Shown here one piece after another: positions 26,696 through 35,004 of a DNA stretch of 64,000 nt. The DNA lies in NCBI RefSeq assembly GCF_900113695.1, contig NZ_FOQH01000007.1, positions 186,001 through 250,000 on the forward strand. The letters are read 5' to 3'. The position numbers and the translations under genes are program-made. The DNA is from Albimonas pacifica. GTDB taxonomy: Bacteria > Pseudomonadota > Alphaproteobacteria > Rhodobacterales > Rhodobacteraceae. The notes under the pieces are model-generated. The model ran no database searches. It was not told the origin of the DNA and saw only the letters and a program-made list of their open reading frames with translations. Within the stretch, counting starts at the first letter, position 1, and every line of letters begins with the position of its first letter.

Positions 26696-27262
26696 ATGAG
26701 CCTGCGAAACCGCGCCCACGGCTGGGGCTGGCCCGCGCGCCTGCTGCACTGGTCGAGCGCCGCCGTGATCCTGTTCCTGCTGGGGCTGGGGGTCTGGATG
26801 ACCCGCTTCGTGCCGGACGTCTTCCAGCAGTTCGCGCTGTTCCAGCTGCACAAGAGCTGGGGCTTCGTCGCCTTCGCGCTGGCGCTGGGGCGCATCGCCT
26901 GGCGTCTCGCCAATCCCTCCCCCCGGCCCGAGGCCGGGCCGGCCTGGCAGGAGGGCGCGCGCATCGGCGCCCATGCCGCCCTCTACGTCCTGACGCTGGC
27001 GCTGCCGCTGAGCGGGTGGCTGACGGCCTCGGCCTCGGACCTGCAGGAGCGCTACGGGATCCGGAACCGGGTCTTCGACCTCTTCGCCCTGCCCGATCCG
27101 GTGCAGCCCGGCGACGCGGAGCTGGCCGAGCTCTTCGGCCTGGTCCACGCCGGCTGCGCCTGGGCGCTGATCGTGGTGCTGGCGCTGCACGTGGGCGCCG
27201 CGCTCTCCCACCACCTCGTCCACAAGGACCGCACGCTGATGCGGATGATCGCCGGAAAATGA
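26696..27262 (+). CDS. Cytochrome b561 family protein (copy 2)
   Basis: A 188-residue four-helix membrane protein closely matching copy 1: RAHGWGWPARLLHWSSAAVILFLLGLG, LHKSWGFVAFAL, GAHAALYVLTLALPLSGWLTASASDLQERYGI and VHAGCAWALIVVLALHVGAAL. The heme-binding His positions are kept. Its stop overlaps the start of YceI copy B2 as ATGA, so translation of the two is coupled, in contrast with the first cassette. Confidence 0.9.
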   Translation: MSLRNRAHGWGWPARLLHWSSAAVILFLLGLGVWMTRFVPDVFQQFALFQLHKSWGFVAFALALGRIAWRLANPSPRPEAGPAWQEGARIGAHAALYVLTLALPLSGWLTASASDLQERYGIRNRVFDLFALPDPVQPGDAELAELFGLVHAGCAWALIVVLALHVGAALSHHLVHKDRTLMRMIAGK

Positions 27263-27840
27263 CCCGCCACGCCGCCGCCTGCCTCGCAGCGCTCGTCCTC
27301 TGGGCGGGCGCGGCCCCCTGCGCCCGGGCCGGGACCTGGGCGATGGACCGCTCCCACAGCCAGGTGAAGTTCTCGGTCGACCACCTGGGCTACTCGCTGG
27401 TGCACGGCTGGTTCCGGGAGTTCGACGCGAGGATCGAGCTGGACCCGGACGCGGTCGAGCGCGCCGCGGTCAGCTTCACGATCCGCGCCGACAGCGTCGA
27501 CACCGCCTGGGAGGGGCGCGACCGCTATCTGCGCGGTCCCGACTTCCTGGACGCCGAGGCGCATCCCGAGATCACCTTCACCTCCCATGAGGTGCGGCTG
27601 GTCGCCTCGGACGTGGCCGACATCACCGGCCGGCTGACGATCAACGGCGTGACCCGGACCGAGACGCTGCGCGCCCGGCTGAACCGCTACGGCCCCTCGG
27701 CGCTGGCCGGGGGGGAGCTGGTGGCGGGGTTCACGGTGACGGGAGAGATCGACCGCACCGCCTACGGCGTCAGCTTCGCGGCGCCCCATGTGGGCCGGAC
27801 GGTCGAGATCCGCGTGGACCTGGAGGCGAGCCCGCGCTGA
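27259..27840 (+). CDS. YceI family periplasmic protein (copy B2)
   Basis: A 193-residue precursor with a short signal peptide (CLAALVLWAGAAPCARA). The barrel WAMDRSHSQVKFSVDHLGYSLVHGWFREF onward is nearly the same as copy B1. The start ATG lies within the stop of the b561 gene. Together with A2 and b561 copy 2 it forms the second cassette. Two GC-rich hairpins follow. Confidence 0.92.
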   Translation: MTRHAAACLAALVLWAGAAPCARAGTWAMDRSHSQVKFSVDHLGYSLVHGWFREFDARIELDPDAVERAAVSFTIRADSVDTAWEGRDRYLRGPDFLDAEAHPEITFTSHEVRLVASDVADITGRLTINGVTRTETLRARLNRYGPSALAGGELVAGFTVTGEIDRTAYGVSFAAPHVGRTVEIRVDLEASPR

Positions 27841-27850
27841 GGGCGGGCCC

Positions 27851-27908
27851 GCGCCGCCTTCAGGCGGCGCAGGCGGCGAGAGACCGGCCCGCGGCGCGCG
27901 CGGGCCGG
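27851..27908. terminator. Two adjacent hairpins between convergent genes
   Basis: GCGCCGCC-TTCA-GGCGGCGC (27851-27870, 8-bp stem) and CCGGCCCGC/GCGGGCCGG (27884-27892 with 27900-27908, 9-bp stem) separate YceI copy B2 from the minus-strand gene ending at 27912. They probably end transcription from both sides. Confidence 0.6.
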
Positions 27909-27911
27909 CGG

Positions 27912-28076
27912 TCAGCTGCGCGCCTCGGCGGTCACCTGGGCGTCCTCGACGCGCAGGCGCGGGGGCGGGGCCAGGCGGGCCTGGGCCTGGACGGTCGCGT
28001 CCTCGACCGTCAGCCGCGGGCCCTGGGGGGCGCGGCGCAGCACCGCCCCCACCCGTGCGAACAGGCCGCGCAGCAT
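27912..28076 (-). CDS. Tiny ORF (54 aa) after the spike base gene
   Basis: A 54-residue basic ORF that starts 2 bases after the preceding gene's stop, which supports it being translated. It contains an internal near-repeat, RLTVEDATVQAQAR then RLRVEDAQVTAEAR. No family recognised. It could be a small structural or accessory partner of the spike base protein; it could also be chance, as GC-rich DNA keeps frames open. Confidence 0.4.
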   Translation of the reverse strand: MLRGLFARVGAVLRRAPQGPRLTVEDATVQAQARLAPPPRLRVEDAQVTAEARS

Positions 28077-28078
28077 GG

Positions 28079-28345
28079 TCAGACCACCACCAGCGCGTGC
28101 AGGCCCGAGGCGGTGGTGCCCGTCGCCTTCACCTGGCGCATGCCGCACAGGATCCAGCCGTTGTCGGGCGCCTCGACGTCGCGCTCGGCCCCGGCCTCGG
28201 AGACGAAGCGGACCCGGCCGCCGACCTCGACGTAGAGCGCCACCGCCACCTGCTCGAGCGGCGCGCCGTCGTTCGGCGTCACGGGAAGATAGTCGCGCGC
28301 GGGCCCGGAGAGGGCGAGGACGCGGTCGTCGAAGGGGTTCTGCAT
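28079..28345 (-). CDS. Spike base protein, RCAP_Rcc01079 (GTA) family
   Basis: An 88-residue protein: NPFDDRVLALSGPARDYLPVTPNDGAPL, then VAVALYVEVGGRVRFV and the C-terminal KATGTTASGLHALVV. This pattern (PVTPND, ALYV-GG, ATGTTASG-HAL) is what I recall of the small Rhodobacterales family named after rcc01079, the base of the head spike of the Rhodobacter capsulatus gene transfer agent. The spike fibre gene usually next to it is not here, nor are other GTA genes. RBS GGGAGACCGCC precedes the ATG. The family assignment is from memory of motifs, hence moderate confidence. Confidence 0.6.
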   Translation of the reverse strand: MQNPFDDRVLALSGPARDYLPVTPNDGAPLEQVAVALYVEVGGRVRFVSEAGAERDVEAPDNGWILCGMRQVKATGTTASGLHALVVV

Positions 28346-28493
28346 GGCGGTCTCCCGGCGCCGGCCCGGGACGGGCCCGGGGAGGGGCGCAGTCATGGCT
28401 CGGTTCAGGAAGGGACGCCGGCGGATCGGCTCCGCCCCGGCGCGCCGCCATCATGCAGGGGCTTTGGTTTAAATTCGATTGACGCCCGGGGCG

Positions 28494-29354
28494 TCAGCGC
28501 CGTCCGCGCGACCACTCCGCCCCGTCGCGCCCGCCGAGCCGGACGGCGAGGGAGACGGCCACGTAGACCGCGTAGCTGACCGGCGCGGCGGCGAGCAGGC
28601 GCAGGTGGTCGGCGCGGCGCATCGCGGCCTTGCCCTCGTTGGCCGCGAGCTCGGGGTGCAGGCGCTGCAGCTCCCGCATTCCTGCATCCTGGCGGCGGCG
28701 CACGCGCACCAGGCCCGCGAAGCCCTCGACCATCGGCCAGTCGTAGCCGGCGGGCAGCTCCAGGCGCTCGGCGGGCGCGAACCGCCAGCGCACGAAGGAA
28801 TCGTCGGAGATGATCGCGGGGAAGTCGCCCCAGCGCGCCCGGCCGGCGGCGTTCACCGCGAAGAAGCCCGCGCCGGGGGCGGAGCCGGGGCGCATGAAGG
28901 GCAGGCGGGTCCACAGCTCGGCGTAGCGCCGCGTCACCCAGCTTTTCGCGCGGACCACCCGCAGGCGGCCGGCGACGTAGAGCGGCCCGGGCCGGGCCAG
29001 CGCCTTCGCCGTGGCGGCGAGCAGGTCGGGGTCCATCGTCACGTCGGCGTCGAGATAGGCCCGCGCCCCGGCGGTCGCGGCCGCGTCGCCGAGGTTGAGC
29101 GCGTGGGTCTTGCCGCCCCGGGGGATGTCCAGCACCTCCAGCCGCCAGCCCTTCGCGGCGAAGTCGGGGGCGAGCGCCCGGGCGCGGGCCACGGTGGCGT
29201 CGGTGCAGCCGTTGGCGGCGACGATCACCTCCAGCGCCCCCGGCCCCAGGCCGCGCTGGGCCAGCACCGCGGCGAGGCAGCGGCCGATGTGGTCTTCCTC
29301 GTCGTTGGCGGGGATGATGACGCCCAGCGCGGGCGCGGCGGCCGGTTCGGTCAT
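28494..29354 (-). CDS. Family 2 glycosyltransferase
   Basis: A 286-residue GT-A enzyme. N-terminal VIIPANDEEDHIGRCLAAVLAQ is the nucleotide-binding start; GGKTHALNLGDAAATAGARAYLDADVTM carries the DxD-type AYLDADV. A later SDDSFVRWRF resembles the EDxxLxxR region in a weaker form, and one hydrophobic stretch lies near the C-terminus (LLAAAPVSYAVYVAVSLAV), suggesting membrane association. The acceptor is unknown; the context (GTA spike gene, TlpA) does not help. Confidence 0.85.
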   Translation of the reverse strand: MTEPAAAPALGVIIPANDEEDHIGRCLAAVLAQRGLGPGALEVIVAANGCTDATVARARALAPDFAAKGWRLEVLDIPRGGKTHALNLGDAAATAGARAYLDADVTMDPDLLAATAKALARPGPLYVAGRLRVVRAKSWVTRRYAELWTRLPFMRPGSAPGAGFFAVNAAGRARWGDFPAIISDDSFVRWRFAPAERLELPAGYDWPMVEGFAGLVRVRRRQDAGMRELQRLHPELAANEGKAAMRRADHLRLLAAAPVSYAVYVAVSLAVRLGGRDGAEWSRGRR

Positions 29355-29550
29355 GGGCGTTTCGGGAGCGTCCTGCGGGCGTCGGGGCTCCCGCCTGCCT
29401 AGAGGCGCCGCGACGTGCGGGCAAGCCGCCCGCGGCGCCGGCGCCCGCCGCGCGACCAATCGTCCGGAGCCGGCGCGCCGCCCGCAACACGCGCGCGCCG
29501 GGCCTGACCCCGGGCCTCCCGCGGGCCGCCGCGGGCGCGCCGCCGGAGGA

Positions 29551-30144
29551 TCAGCCCCCCGCGGCGGTCATCTCGGCGAGGCGGCGCAGCAGCGCCTCGG
29601 CCTCGGGCGCGTTCCACTCGGCGTCGCCCTGCAGGCGGCCGATCTCGCGGCCCTGGGGGTCGAGGATCAGGGTCGTCGGCAGGCCCAGGATCCCCACCTC
29701 CCGCGGCAGCGCGTTGCGCTCGTCCGCGTAGGCCGGCAGCTCGTAAAGCATCTTCTCCTTGAGGAAATCCTTCGCCTTCGCGCGGCCGCCCGACTGCACG
29801 GCGACCGTGACCACCTGCGCGCCCGAGCCCTTCAGCGCCGCCTGCAGCTCGTTCAGCGCCGGCATCTCCTTCAGGCAGGGCGGGCACCAGGTGGCCCAGA
29901 GGTTGAGCACCGTCACCTTGCCCGCGAAATCGGCGACCGTGGCCGGCGCGCCGTTTGCGTTGACGAACTCCGCCTCGAGCGGATCGCCGAGCGACTCGCG
30001 CAGGGCGAACTTGGCCATGGCCCCGGTGCTCAGCCCGGCGATCTCCTGCCGCTGGGCGGGGGTCAGGCCCTCGCCCGCCGCCGCGGGGTTTGCAAAGATC
30101 GCGGCGGCGCCTATGACGAGCGCGACGAGACCGGCGAGGCGCAT
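29551..30144 (-). CDS. tlpA: TlpA-type thiol-disulfide oxidoreductase
   Basis: A 197-residue protein exported by an N-terminal hydrophobic segment ([18 protein letters not shown]). The thioredoxin fold has [24 protein letters not shown] with the redox pair C87/C90, and the cis-proline in [20 protein letters not shown]. TlpA-like proteins reduce periplasmic targets, for example in cytochrome c oxidase CuA assembly. It is divergent from argH across 40 bases, an arrangement common in Rhodobacterales, so the two share a short promoter region. Confidence 0.92.
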   Translation of the reverse strand: MRLAGLVALVIGAAAIFANPAAAGEGLTPAQRQEIAGLSTGAMAKFALRESLGDPLEAEFVNANGAPATVADFAGKVTVLNLWATWCPPCLKEMPALNELQAALKGSGAQVVTVAVQSGGRAKAKDFLKEKMLYELPAYADERNALPREVGILGLPTTLILDPQGREIGRLQGDAEWNAPEAEALLRRLAEMTAAGG

Positions 30145-30184
30145 GGTTCTCTCCCCCAATTCCACGCGAGGACGAGGTCCCCGG

Positions 30185-31618
30185 ATGAGCGACGACAAAC
30201 CGACCCCCACCGCCGAAGCGACGGGCGCCAACGCGATGTGGGGCGGGCGCTTCGCCTCCGGCCCCGACGCGATCATGGAGGCGATCAACGCCTCGATCGG
30301 CTTCGACAAGCGGCTGGCCGCCCAGGATGTCGCAGGGTCCCGCGCCCATGCGGCCATGCTCGCCGCCCAAGGTATTATCACGGACGAAGACCGCGACCAG
30401 ATCGACGCGGGCCTGCTCACCGTCTTGTCAGAGATCGATGCGGGGACCTTCCGGTTCTCGACCGCGCTGGAAGACATCCACATGAACGTGGAGAACCGCC
30501 TGCGCGAGCTGATCGGCCCGGCGGCGGGGCGCCTGCACACCGCCCGCTCGCGCAACGACCAGGTGGCGCTCGATTTCCGCATGTGGGTCCGCGACCAGGC
30601 CGACGCCGCCGTGACGGGCCTGACCGCCCTGATCGAGGCGCTGCTCGGCCAGGCCGAGGCCGGCGCCGACCTGCCGATGCCGGGCTTCACCCACCTGCAG
30701 ACCGCCCAGCCCGTCACCTGGGGCCATCACATGATGGCCTATGTGGAGATGTTCGCCCGCGACCGCTCCCGCTTCGCGGACGCGCGGGCGCGGATGAACG
30801 AGTGCCCGCTGGGCGCCGCGGCGCTGGCCGGCACCGGCTTCCCGCTCGACCGGCACATGACGGCGAAGGCGCTGGGCTTCGACCGGCCGACGGCGAATTC
30901 GCTGGATACGGTGGCGGATCGCGACTTCGCGCTGGAGTTCCTGGCCGCGGCGTCGATCACCGGCACCCACCTGAGCCGCTTCGCGGAGGAGCTGGTGATC
31001 TGGTCCTCGGCGCAGTTCCGCTTCGTGCGGCTGTCGGACCGGTTCTCGACCGGCTCCTCGATCATGCCGCAGAAGCGCAACCCGGACGCGGCCGAGCTGG
31101 TCCGCGCCAAGGTCGGCCGGATCACCGGGGCCTTCGTGGGGCTGTCGACGGTCATGAAAGGCCTCGCCATGGCCTATTCCAAGGACATGCAGGAGGACAA
31201 GGAGCAGGCCTTCGACGCGGCCGACTCCCTGATGCTGGCGCTGGCGGCGATGGAGGGGATGGTGCGCGACATGCTCCCCCAGGCGCAGAACCTGCGCGCG
31301 GCGGCGGCCTCGGGCTTCTCCACGGCGACGGATCTCGCCGACTGGCTGGTGCGCGAGGCGGGGCTGCCGTTCCGCGACGCGCACCATGTGGTGGGGGCGC
31401 TGGTGAAGCTCGCCGAGGACACCCACCGCGACCTGCCCGACCTGTCGCTGGTCGAGATGCAGGCGGTGAACCCTGCGATCACCGCGGACGTATTCAATGT
31501 GCTGACGGTGGAGGCTTCGGTCGCCTCGCGCACCTCCTACGGCGGGACCGCGCCCGCCAACGTCCGCGCCCAGGCCGCCGCCTGGCGCGAGCGTCTCGCC
31601 GCGGAAAAGACTGCGTAA
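30185..31618 (+). CDS. argH: Argininosuccinate lyase
   Basis: A 477-residue fumarase/aspartase-superfamily enzyme. Diagnostic are [64 protein letters not shown] (catalytic His) and the mobile signature loop [18 protein letters not shown]. It cleaves argininosuccinate to arginine and fumarate. About 15 residues precede the conserved start. The lipoprotein gene that normally follows argH in alphaproteobacteria is present 72 bases downstream, but lysA, its usual next neighbour, is replaced here by a DUF2834 gene. Confidence 0.97.
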   Translation: MSDDKPTPTAEATGANAMWGGRFASGPDAIMEAINASIGFDKRLAAQDVAGSRAHAAMLAAQGIITDEDRDQIDAGLLTVLSEIDAGTFRFSTALEDIHMNVENRLRELIGPAAGRLHTARSRNDQVALDFRMWVRDQADAAVTGLTALIEALLGQAEAGADLPMPGFTHLQTAQPVTWGHHMMAYVEMFARDRSRFADARARMNECPLGAAALAGTGFPLDRHMTAKALGFDRPTANSLDTVADRDFALEFLAAASITGTHLSRFAEELVIWSSAQFRFVRLSDRFSTGSSIMPQKRNPDAAELVRAKVGRITGAFVGLSTVMKGLAMAYSKDMQEDKEQAFDAADSLMLALAAMEGMVRDMLPQAQNLRAAAASGFSTATDLADWLVREAGLPFRDAHHVVGALVKLAEDTHRDLPDLSLVEMQAVNPAITADVFNVLTVEASVASRTSYGGTAPANVRAQAAAWRERLAAEKTA

Positions 31619-31690
31619 AAAAGATCGACCCCCGGCGCCGGAGCGGCGACAATCGCCGCCGGGTGGGGGCATCGCTGGGGAGTGATGGGA

Positions 31691-31903
31691 ATGCGTATTC
31701 CACAACCGCGGGCCGTCGCCCGCATTCTGCCCTCGGGCGCGCCGGGCGTGGCGATGCTGGCGGTCCTCGCCGCCGTCGCCGTCGCCGGCTGCGCGCGCAA
31801 GGGCGATCCGGTCCCGCCGGCCGACGCGGTGCGCAGCGATGCGCCCCAGCTGATCGCGCCGGGCGAGGTCACGCGGCCGATCCAAGACCTCCAGGATTTC
31901 TGA
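31691..31903 (+). CDS. LptM-like small lipoprotein
   Basis: A 70-residue lipoprotein. The hydrophobic stretch MLAVLAAVAVAGC ends in a lipobox with the acylated Cys, followed by ARKGDPVPP, the C-x-RKG-P-x-P pattern of the LptM/YifL group. In E. coli LptM assists disulfide maturation of LptD. Of three start codons in a row (GTG 31682, ATG 31685, ATG 31691) I chose 31691 because it lies 8-9 bases after GGGGAG. The position after argH is conserved in related genomes. Confidence 0.8.
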   Translation: MRIPQPRAVARILPSGAPGVAMLAVLAAVAVAGCARKGDPVPPADAVRSDAPQLIAPGEVTRPIQDLQDF

Positions 31904-31904
31904 G

Positions 31905-32252
31905 ATGGGACGTCTTGGGATTCTCTGGCTGCTCCTGGCCGTGGCCGGGGCGGTGTTTCCGATGCTGCACTTCAAGGCCTGGGCGGATGCGAACGGCTAT
32001 TCCTGGTCCGGCCTGGTCGGGGCCTGGACGGTCAACGACGCCGCCACGGGCATGTTGTGGGACCTCGGCATCGCCGCGGTGACGGTCAGCCTCGCGACGC
32101 TGGCCCATGTCTTCGCGCGCCGCGACTGGGCGAGCCTGGTGTGCCTGCCCGTCACCTGGGGCATCGGCGTCAGCGCCGGCCTGCCGCTGTTCCTGTGGTT
32201 CCTGACGCGCAAGCCGCGCCAGGCGATCAAGGCCCGCGACGAGAAGTGGTGA
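31905..32252 (+). CDS. DUF2834 membrane protein
   Basis: A 115-residue membrane protein with three to four hydrophobic segments (LGILWLLLAVAGAVFPML, MLWDLGIAAVTVSLATLAHVF, LVCLPVTWGIGVSAGLPLFLWFL) and a basic C-terminus. The order of a short N-terminal helix, an extramembrane GYSW-x-GLV piece and the GISAGLPLFL-type last helix fits DUF2834. No function is known for the family. Its ATG is 1 base after the lipoprotein stop, so both come from one transcript. Confidence 0.75.
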   Translation: MGRLGILWLLLAVAGAVFPMLHFKAWADANGYSWSGLVGAWTVNDAATGMLWDLGIAAVTVSLATLAHVFARRDWASLVCLPVTWGIGVSAGLPLFLWFLTRKPRQAIKARDEKW

Positions 32253-32274
32253 GACCGACGCCCGCAAGAAGCGC

Positions 32275-32302
32275 GAAGGCCGGCCCCGGGGGGCCGGCCT
32301 TC
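32275..32302. terminator. Bidirectional terminator between DUF2834 and pheS
   Basis: A perfect 12-bp stem (32275-32286 with 32291-32302; GAAGGCCGGCCC) with a 4-base loop between two convergent genes. A weak GTCGTTTCC follows on the plus strand. Confidence 0.75.
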
Positions 32303-32324
32303 GTCGTTTCCGGGCCCCGGGCGC

Positions 32325-33434
32325 TCAGGCGCTGAGGCCGCCCCGCATGGTCGGGATGTCGAGGGCCGCGAAGCCGTAGTGGCGCAGCCAGCGCAGGTCG
32401 CTGTCGAAGAAGGCGCGCAGGTCGGGGATGCCGTATTTCAGCATCGCGATCCGGTCGATCCCCATGCCGAAGGCGAAGCCCTGCCACTGGCTGGGGTCGA
32501 TGCCGCCGTATTCCAGCACCTTGGGGTGCACCATGCCCGAGCCCAGCACCTCGAGCCAGCCGTCGCCCTCGCCGACCTTCAGCTGTCCGTCGACCCAGGA
32601 GCAGCGGATGTCGACCTCGGCCGACGGCTCGGTGAACGGGAAGTGCGAGGCGCGGAACCGGGTCTCGACGCCGTCGACCTCGAAGAAGGCGGCGAAGAAC
32701 TCCTCCAGCACCCACTTGAGGTTCGCCATCGAGATGTCGCGGTCGATCGCGAGCCCCTCGACCTGGTGGAACATCGGCGTGTGGGTCTGGTCGAAGTCCG
32801 AGCGATAGACCCGGCCCGGGGCGATGATGCGCAGCGGCGCGCCCTCGGCCTGCATGGTGCGGATCTGCACCGGGGAGGTGTGGGTGCGCAGGACATGCGG
32901 GTCGCCGCCGTCGGCGCGGGCCATGTAGAACGTGTCCATCTCGGCGCGGGCCGGATGGTGGCCGGGGATGTTGAGCGCGTCGAAATTGTACCACGCCGTC
33001 TCGATCTGGGGGCCTTCGGCCACGCCGAAGCCCATGTCGGCGAAGATCGCGGCGACCTCCTCGGTGACCTGGGAGACGGGGTGGATGGCGCCGCGGCGCG
33101 AGGGCCGCGGGGCGAGGGTCACGTCCAGCCACTCCGCCCGCAGCCGCTCGGCCAGGGCGGCGTCGGCCAGCGAGGCGCGGCGCGCGGCCAGCGCCGAGTT
33201 CAGCTCGTCCTTCAGCGCGTTCAGCGCGGGGCCGGCGGTCTGGCGCTGCTCGGGCGTCATCTTGCCCAGCTCGCGCATCTTCAGGCTGACCTCGCCCTTC
33301 TTGCCCAGCGCGCCGACGCGCACCGTCTCGAGCGCGGACTCGTCCGCGGCCTCGGCGATGCGGGCGAACCACTGGGCGCGCAGCCCCTCGAGCTCCGCCG
33401 CGCCGCCCTGCCCGTAGTCGTCCTGGCCGTCCAT
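32325..33434 (-). CDS. pheS: Phenylalanyl-tRNA synthetase alpha subunit
   Basis: A 369-residue class II synthetase subunit. An N-terminal coiled coil is followed by the catalytic domain: [19 protein letters not shown] (motif 1 region), [33 protein letters not shown] (motif 2) and [22 protein letters not shown] (motif 3). It forms an alpha2beta2 enzyme with PheT, which is not in the window between pheS and the lower-coordinate genes, so pheT must lie elsewhere; in many relatives the two genes are neighbours or near-neighbours. A terminator is 22 bases downstream. Confidence 0.96.
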   Translation of the reverse strand: MDGQDDYGQGGAAELEGLRAQWFARIAEAADESALETVRVGALGKKGEVSLKMRELGKMTPEQRQTAGPALNALKDELNSALAARRASLADAALAERLRAEWLDVTLAPRPSRRGAIHPVSQVTEEVAAIFADMGFGVAEGPQIETAWYNFDALNIPGHHPARAEMDTFYMARADGGDPHVLRTHTSPVQIRTMQAEGAPLRIIAPGRVYRSDFDQTHTPMFHQVEGLAIDRDISMANLKWVLEEFFAAFFEVDGVETRFRASHFPFTEPSAEVDIRCSWVDGQLKVGEGDGWLEVLGSGMVHPKVLEYGGIDPSQWQGFAFGMGIDRIAMLKYGIPDLRAFFDSDLRWLRHYGFAALDIPTMRGGLSA

Positions 33435-33800
33435 GCCGTCCTCCGCACCGCGGCGCGCCTCGCCCGCGCCGGTGCGCGGGAGGCGGGCCGCCTCGCCTGG
33501 AAATCCGTGCTCGGGCGATAGCCAGCGCGGGACGCGAACGCAAGGGCCGCGACCGCGCGGGCGCGCGCCTCACGTCGCCGCGTGCAACCGCGAGACGAGT
33601 CACGCATCTGCGAACAGTCGGGTGCGAATGACGGTTGCCTGAACGGATCGGTTCATGTATGGTTCATTTCACATTCAGGGTTCAATTGAACGGACCTTGA
33701 ATATCCGGGCGGGGGGCCGTCCGGACGACACGCGACGTTACGGTTAGATGGAAACTCGGCGCGGCTGGGGAGCTTAGCGCCGGATTCTTGGGGTCAAAAC
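33435..33800. other. Gene-less region between divergent pheS and the surface protein gene
   Basis: No credible ORF in 366 bases. The part from about 33600 on is clearly more AT-rich than its surroundings and holds the GTTCA/TGAAC repeat cluster described separately. pheS and the surface protein gene must both be promoted from here. Confidence 0.65.
33640..33691 (+). promoter_or_regulatory. Cluster of TTCA repeats, candidate operator
   Basis: Three heptamers GGTTCAT (33650), GGTTCAT (33661) and CATTCAG (33672) follow each other at exactly 11-bp intervals. They are flanked by an inverted pair TGAAC-N6-GTTCA (33640-33655) and a perfect GTTCAATTGAAC dyad (33680-33691). The 7+4 direct-repeat spacing is the layout of OmpR/PhoB-type sites. 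The first pair also reads as GTTC-N7-GTTC, the form of the alphaproteobacterial LexA box. It lies 110-160 bases before the surface protein ATG. A similar pair lies before the second C-terminally sorted gene. Confidence 0.5.
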
Positions 33801-35000
33801 ATGCTGAGCACTCGCTCGCAAAGCGCAGCTGGGGTTGCGCTTGCGTTAGCCGTCGCTTTTGCGTCCGGTCAGGAGGCCCGTGCGGCCGTCTGGGACGTGA
33901 ACGCGCTTCTCAACGAATTCAACGCCGTCGTTCTCGAGGACGTCGACCTGGGCAACCAGCATGTCGACGGTCGGGTCTATGTCGGCCGGAACCTGACCGG
34001 CGGCAACGGATCGGTGTATCTCAACGGCGGCGGCGCGCCGGCGTCGAGCTTCGCCGCGCTCTACGTCGTCGGCGACGTGACCGGCAGCGTGAAGGTCGAG
34101 CAGGGCGGCGCCGCCCAGGTCGGCGGCAACGTCTCGGGGATGAACTACCAGAACGCCAACAACGCCTCGCTGGCGGTGGGCGGGACCCTGAGCAACGTGC
34201 GCTTCGGCAACAACAACACGGCCTGGGTCGGCGGCTCGGCCAGCGGCGTGAACATGGAGGCGGGCTCGCGGCTCGAGGTCGGGGGAAACCTGACCAACAG
34301 CACCATCGCCAACACCGCCGCCACCGTCGCCGGCACGGTCAGCAACTCGACGATCCGCAACACCGCCTCGGTGAGCTACGGCGCGATCTCGGCCTCGCCG
34401 CTGTCGATCCCGGACCTGGGCGAGATCAGCGACCTGATGCACCAGACCGCCGAGGACCTGGCGGGGCTGGCGCAGACCTCGACGATGACCACCGACGGCT
34501 CGACCACCACCTTCGCCTCGTCGGCGTCGGGCGGGACCTCGGTGTTCTCGATCTCGGGGGCGGATTTCAACGCGCTGCAGAACATCAAGTTCGTGCTGCA
34601 GCCCGACGAGACGCTGATCATCAACGTGCAGGCCGACGGCATGGCGCTGACCCGCGGCCAGTCGGGCAACATGACCGGGACCAGCGCCTCCACCGCCTCG
34701 CAGGTGCTGTGGAACTTCATCGGGGCGTCGAGCCTCTACACCGCCAACGCGCTGTTCGGCACGATCTTCGCGCCCGACGCGCATGTCACCGCGGGCGCCG
34801 GCTCGAACGAGGGCACGGTGGTGGCGCGCCGCCTGACCCTGACCAACGGCGAGATCCACCAGCAGGGCTGGAAGGGCGGGCTGGCGTTCGACACGCCCTC
34901 CGCCCCGCCGACGCCCACGCCGATCCCCGCCGCCCTGCCGATGCTGGCCGGCGGCCTCGGGGCGCTGGCGGCGCTGGCGCGCCGGCGCCGGGCGGCCTGA
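33801..35000 (+). CDS. Choice-of-anchor A family surface protein with C-terminal sorting signal
   Basis: A 399-residue exported protein (signal AGVALALAVAFASGQEARA). The body is rich in Gly, Asn, Ser, Thr with repeated short beta-helix-like units (VGGNVSGM, VGGTLSNV, VGGSASGV, VGGNLTNS). Later parts, VLWNFIGASSLYTANALFGTIFAPDAHVTAGAGSNEGTVVARRL, match the choice-of-anchor A domain. The C-terminus is a VPLPA-CTERM-like signal: TPTPIPAALPML, a hydrophobic segment and a final RRRRA. Such signals are processed by an exosortase; none is encoded in the window. A probable secreted or matrix-bound surface protein. Upstream AT-rich region has a repeated operator-like motif. Confidence 0.8.
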   Translation: MLSTRSQSAAGVALALAVAFASGQEARAAVWDVNALLNEFNAVVLEDVDLGNQHVDGRVYVGRNLTGGNGSVYLNGGGAPASSFAALYVVGDVTGSVKVEQGGAAQVGGNVSGMNYQNANNASLAVGGTLSNVRFGNNNTAWVGGSASGVNMEAGSRLEVGGNLTNSTIANTAATVAGTVSNSTIRNTASVSYGAISASPLSIPDLGEISDLMHQTAEDLAGLAQTSTMTTDGSTTTFASSASGGTSVFSISGADFNALQNIKFVLQPDETLIINVQADGMALTRGQSGNMTGTSASTASQVLWNFIGASSLYTANALFGTIFAPDAHVTAGAGSNEGTVVARRLTLTNGEIHQQGWKGGLAFDTPSAPPTPTPIPAALPMLAGGLGALAALARRRRAA

Positions 35001-35004
35001 GGGC

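Noticed and set aside
33651-33665. A definite LexA box (GTTC-N7-GTTC)
   Set aside because: The match is exact, but one or two chance matches are expected in 64 kb on both strands, the gene downstream is a surface protein, and the same bases belong to a longer 11-bp repeat. Reported only as an alternative reading.
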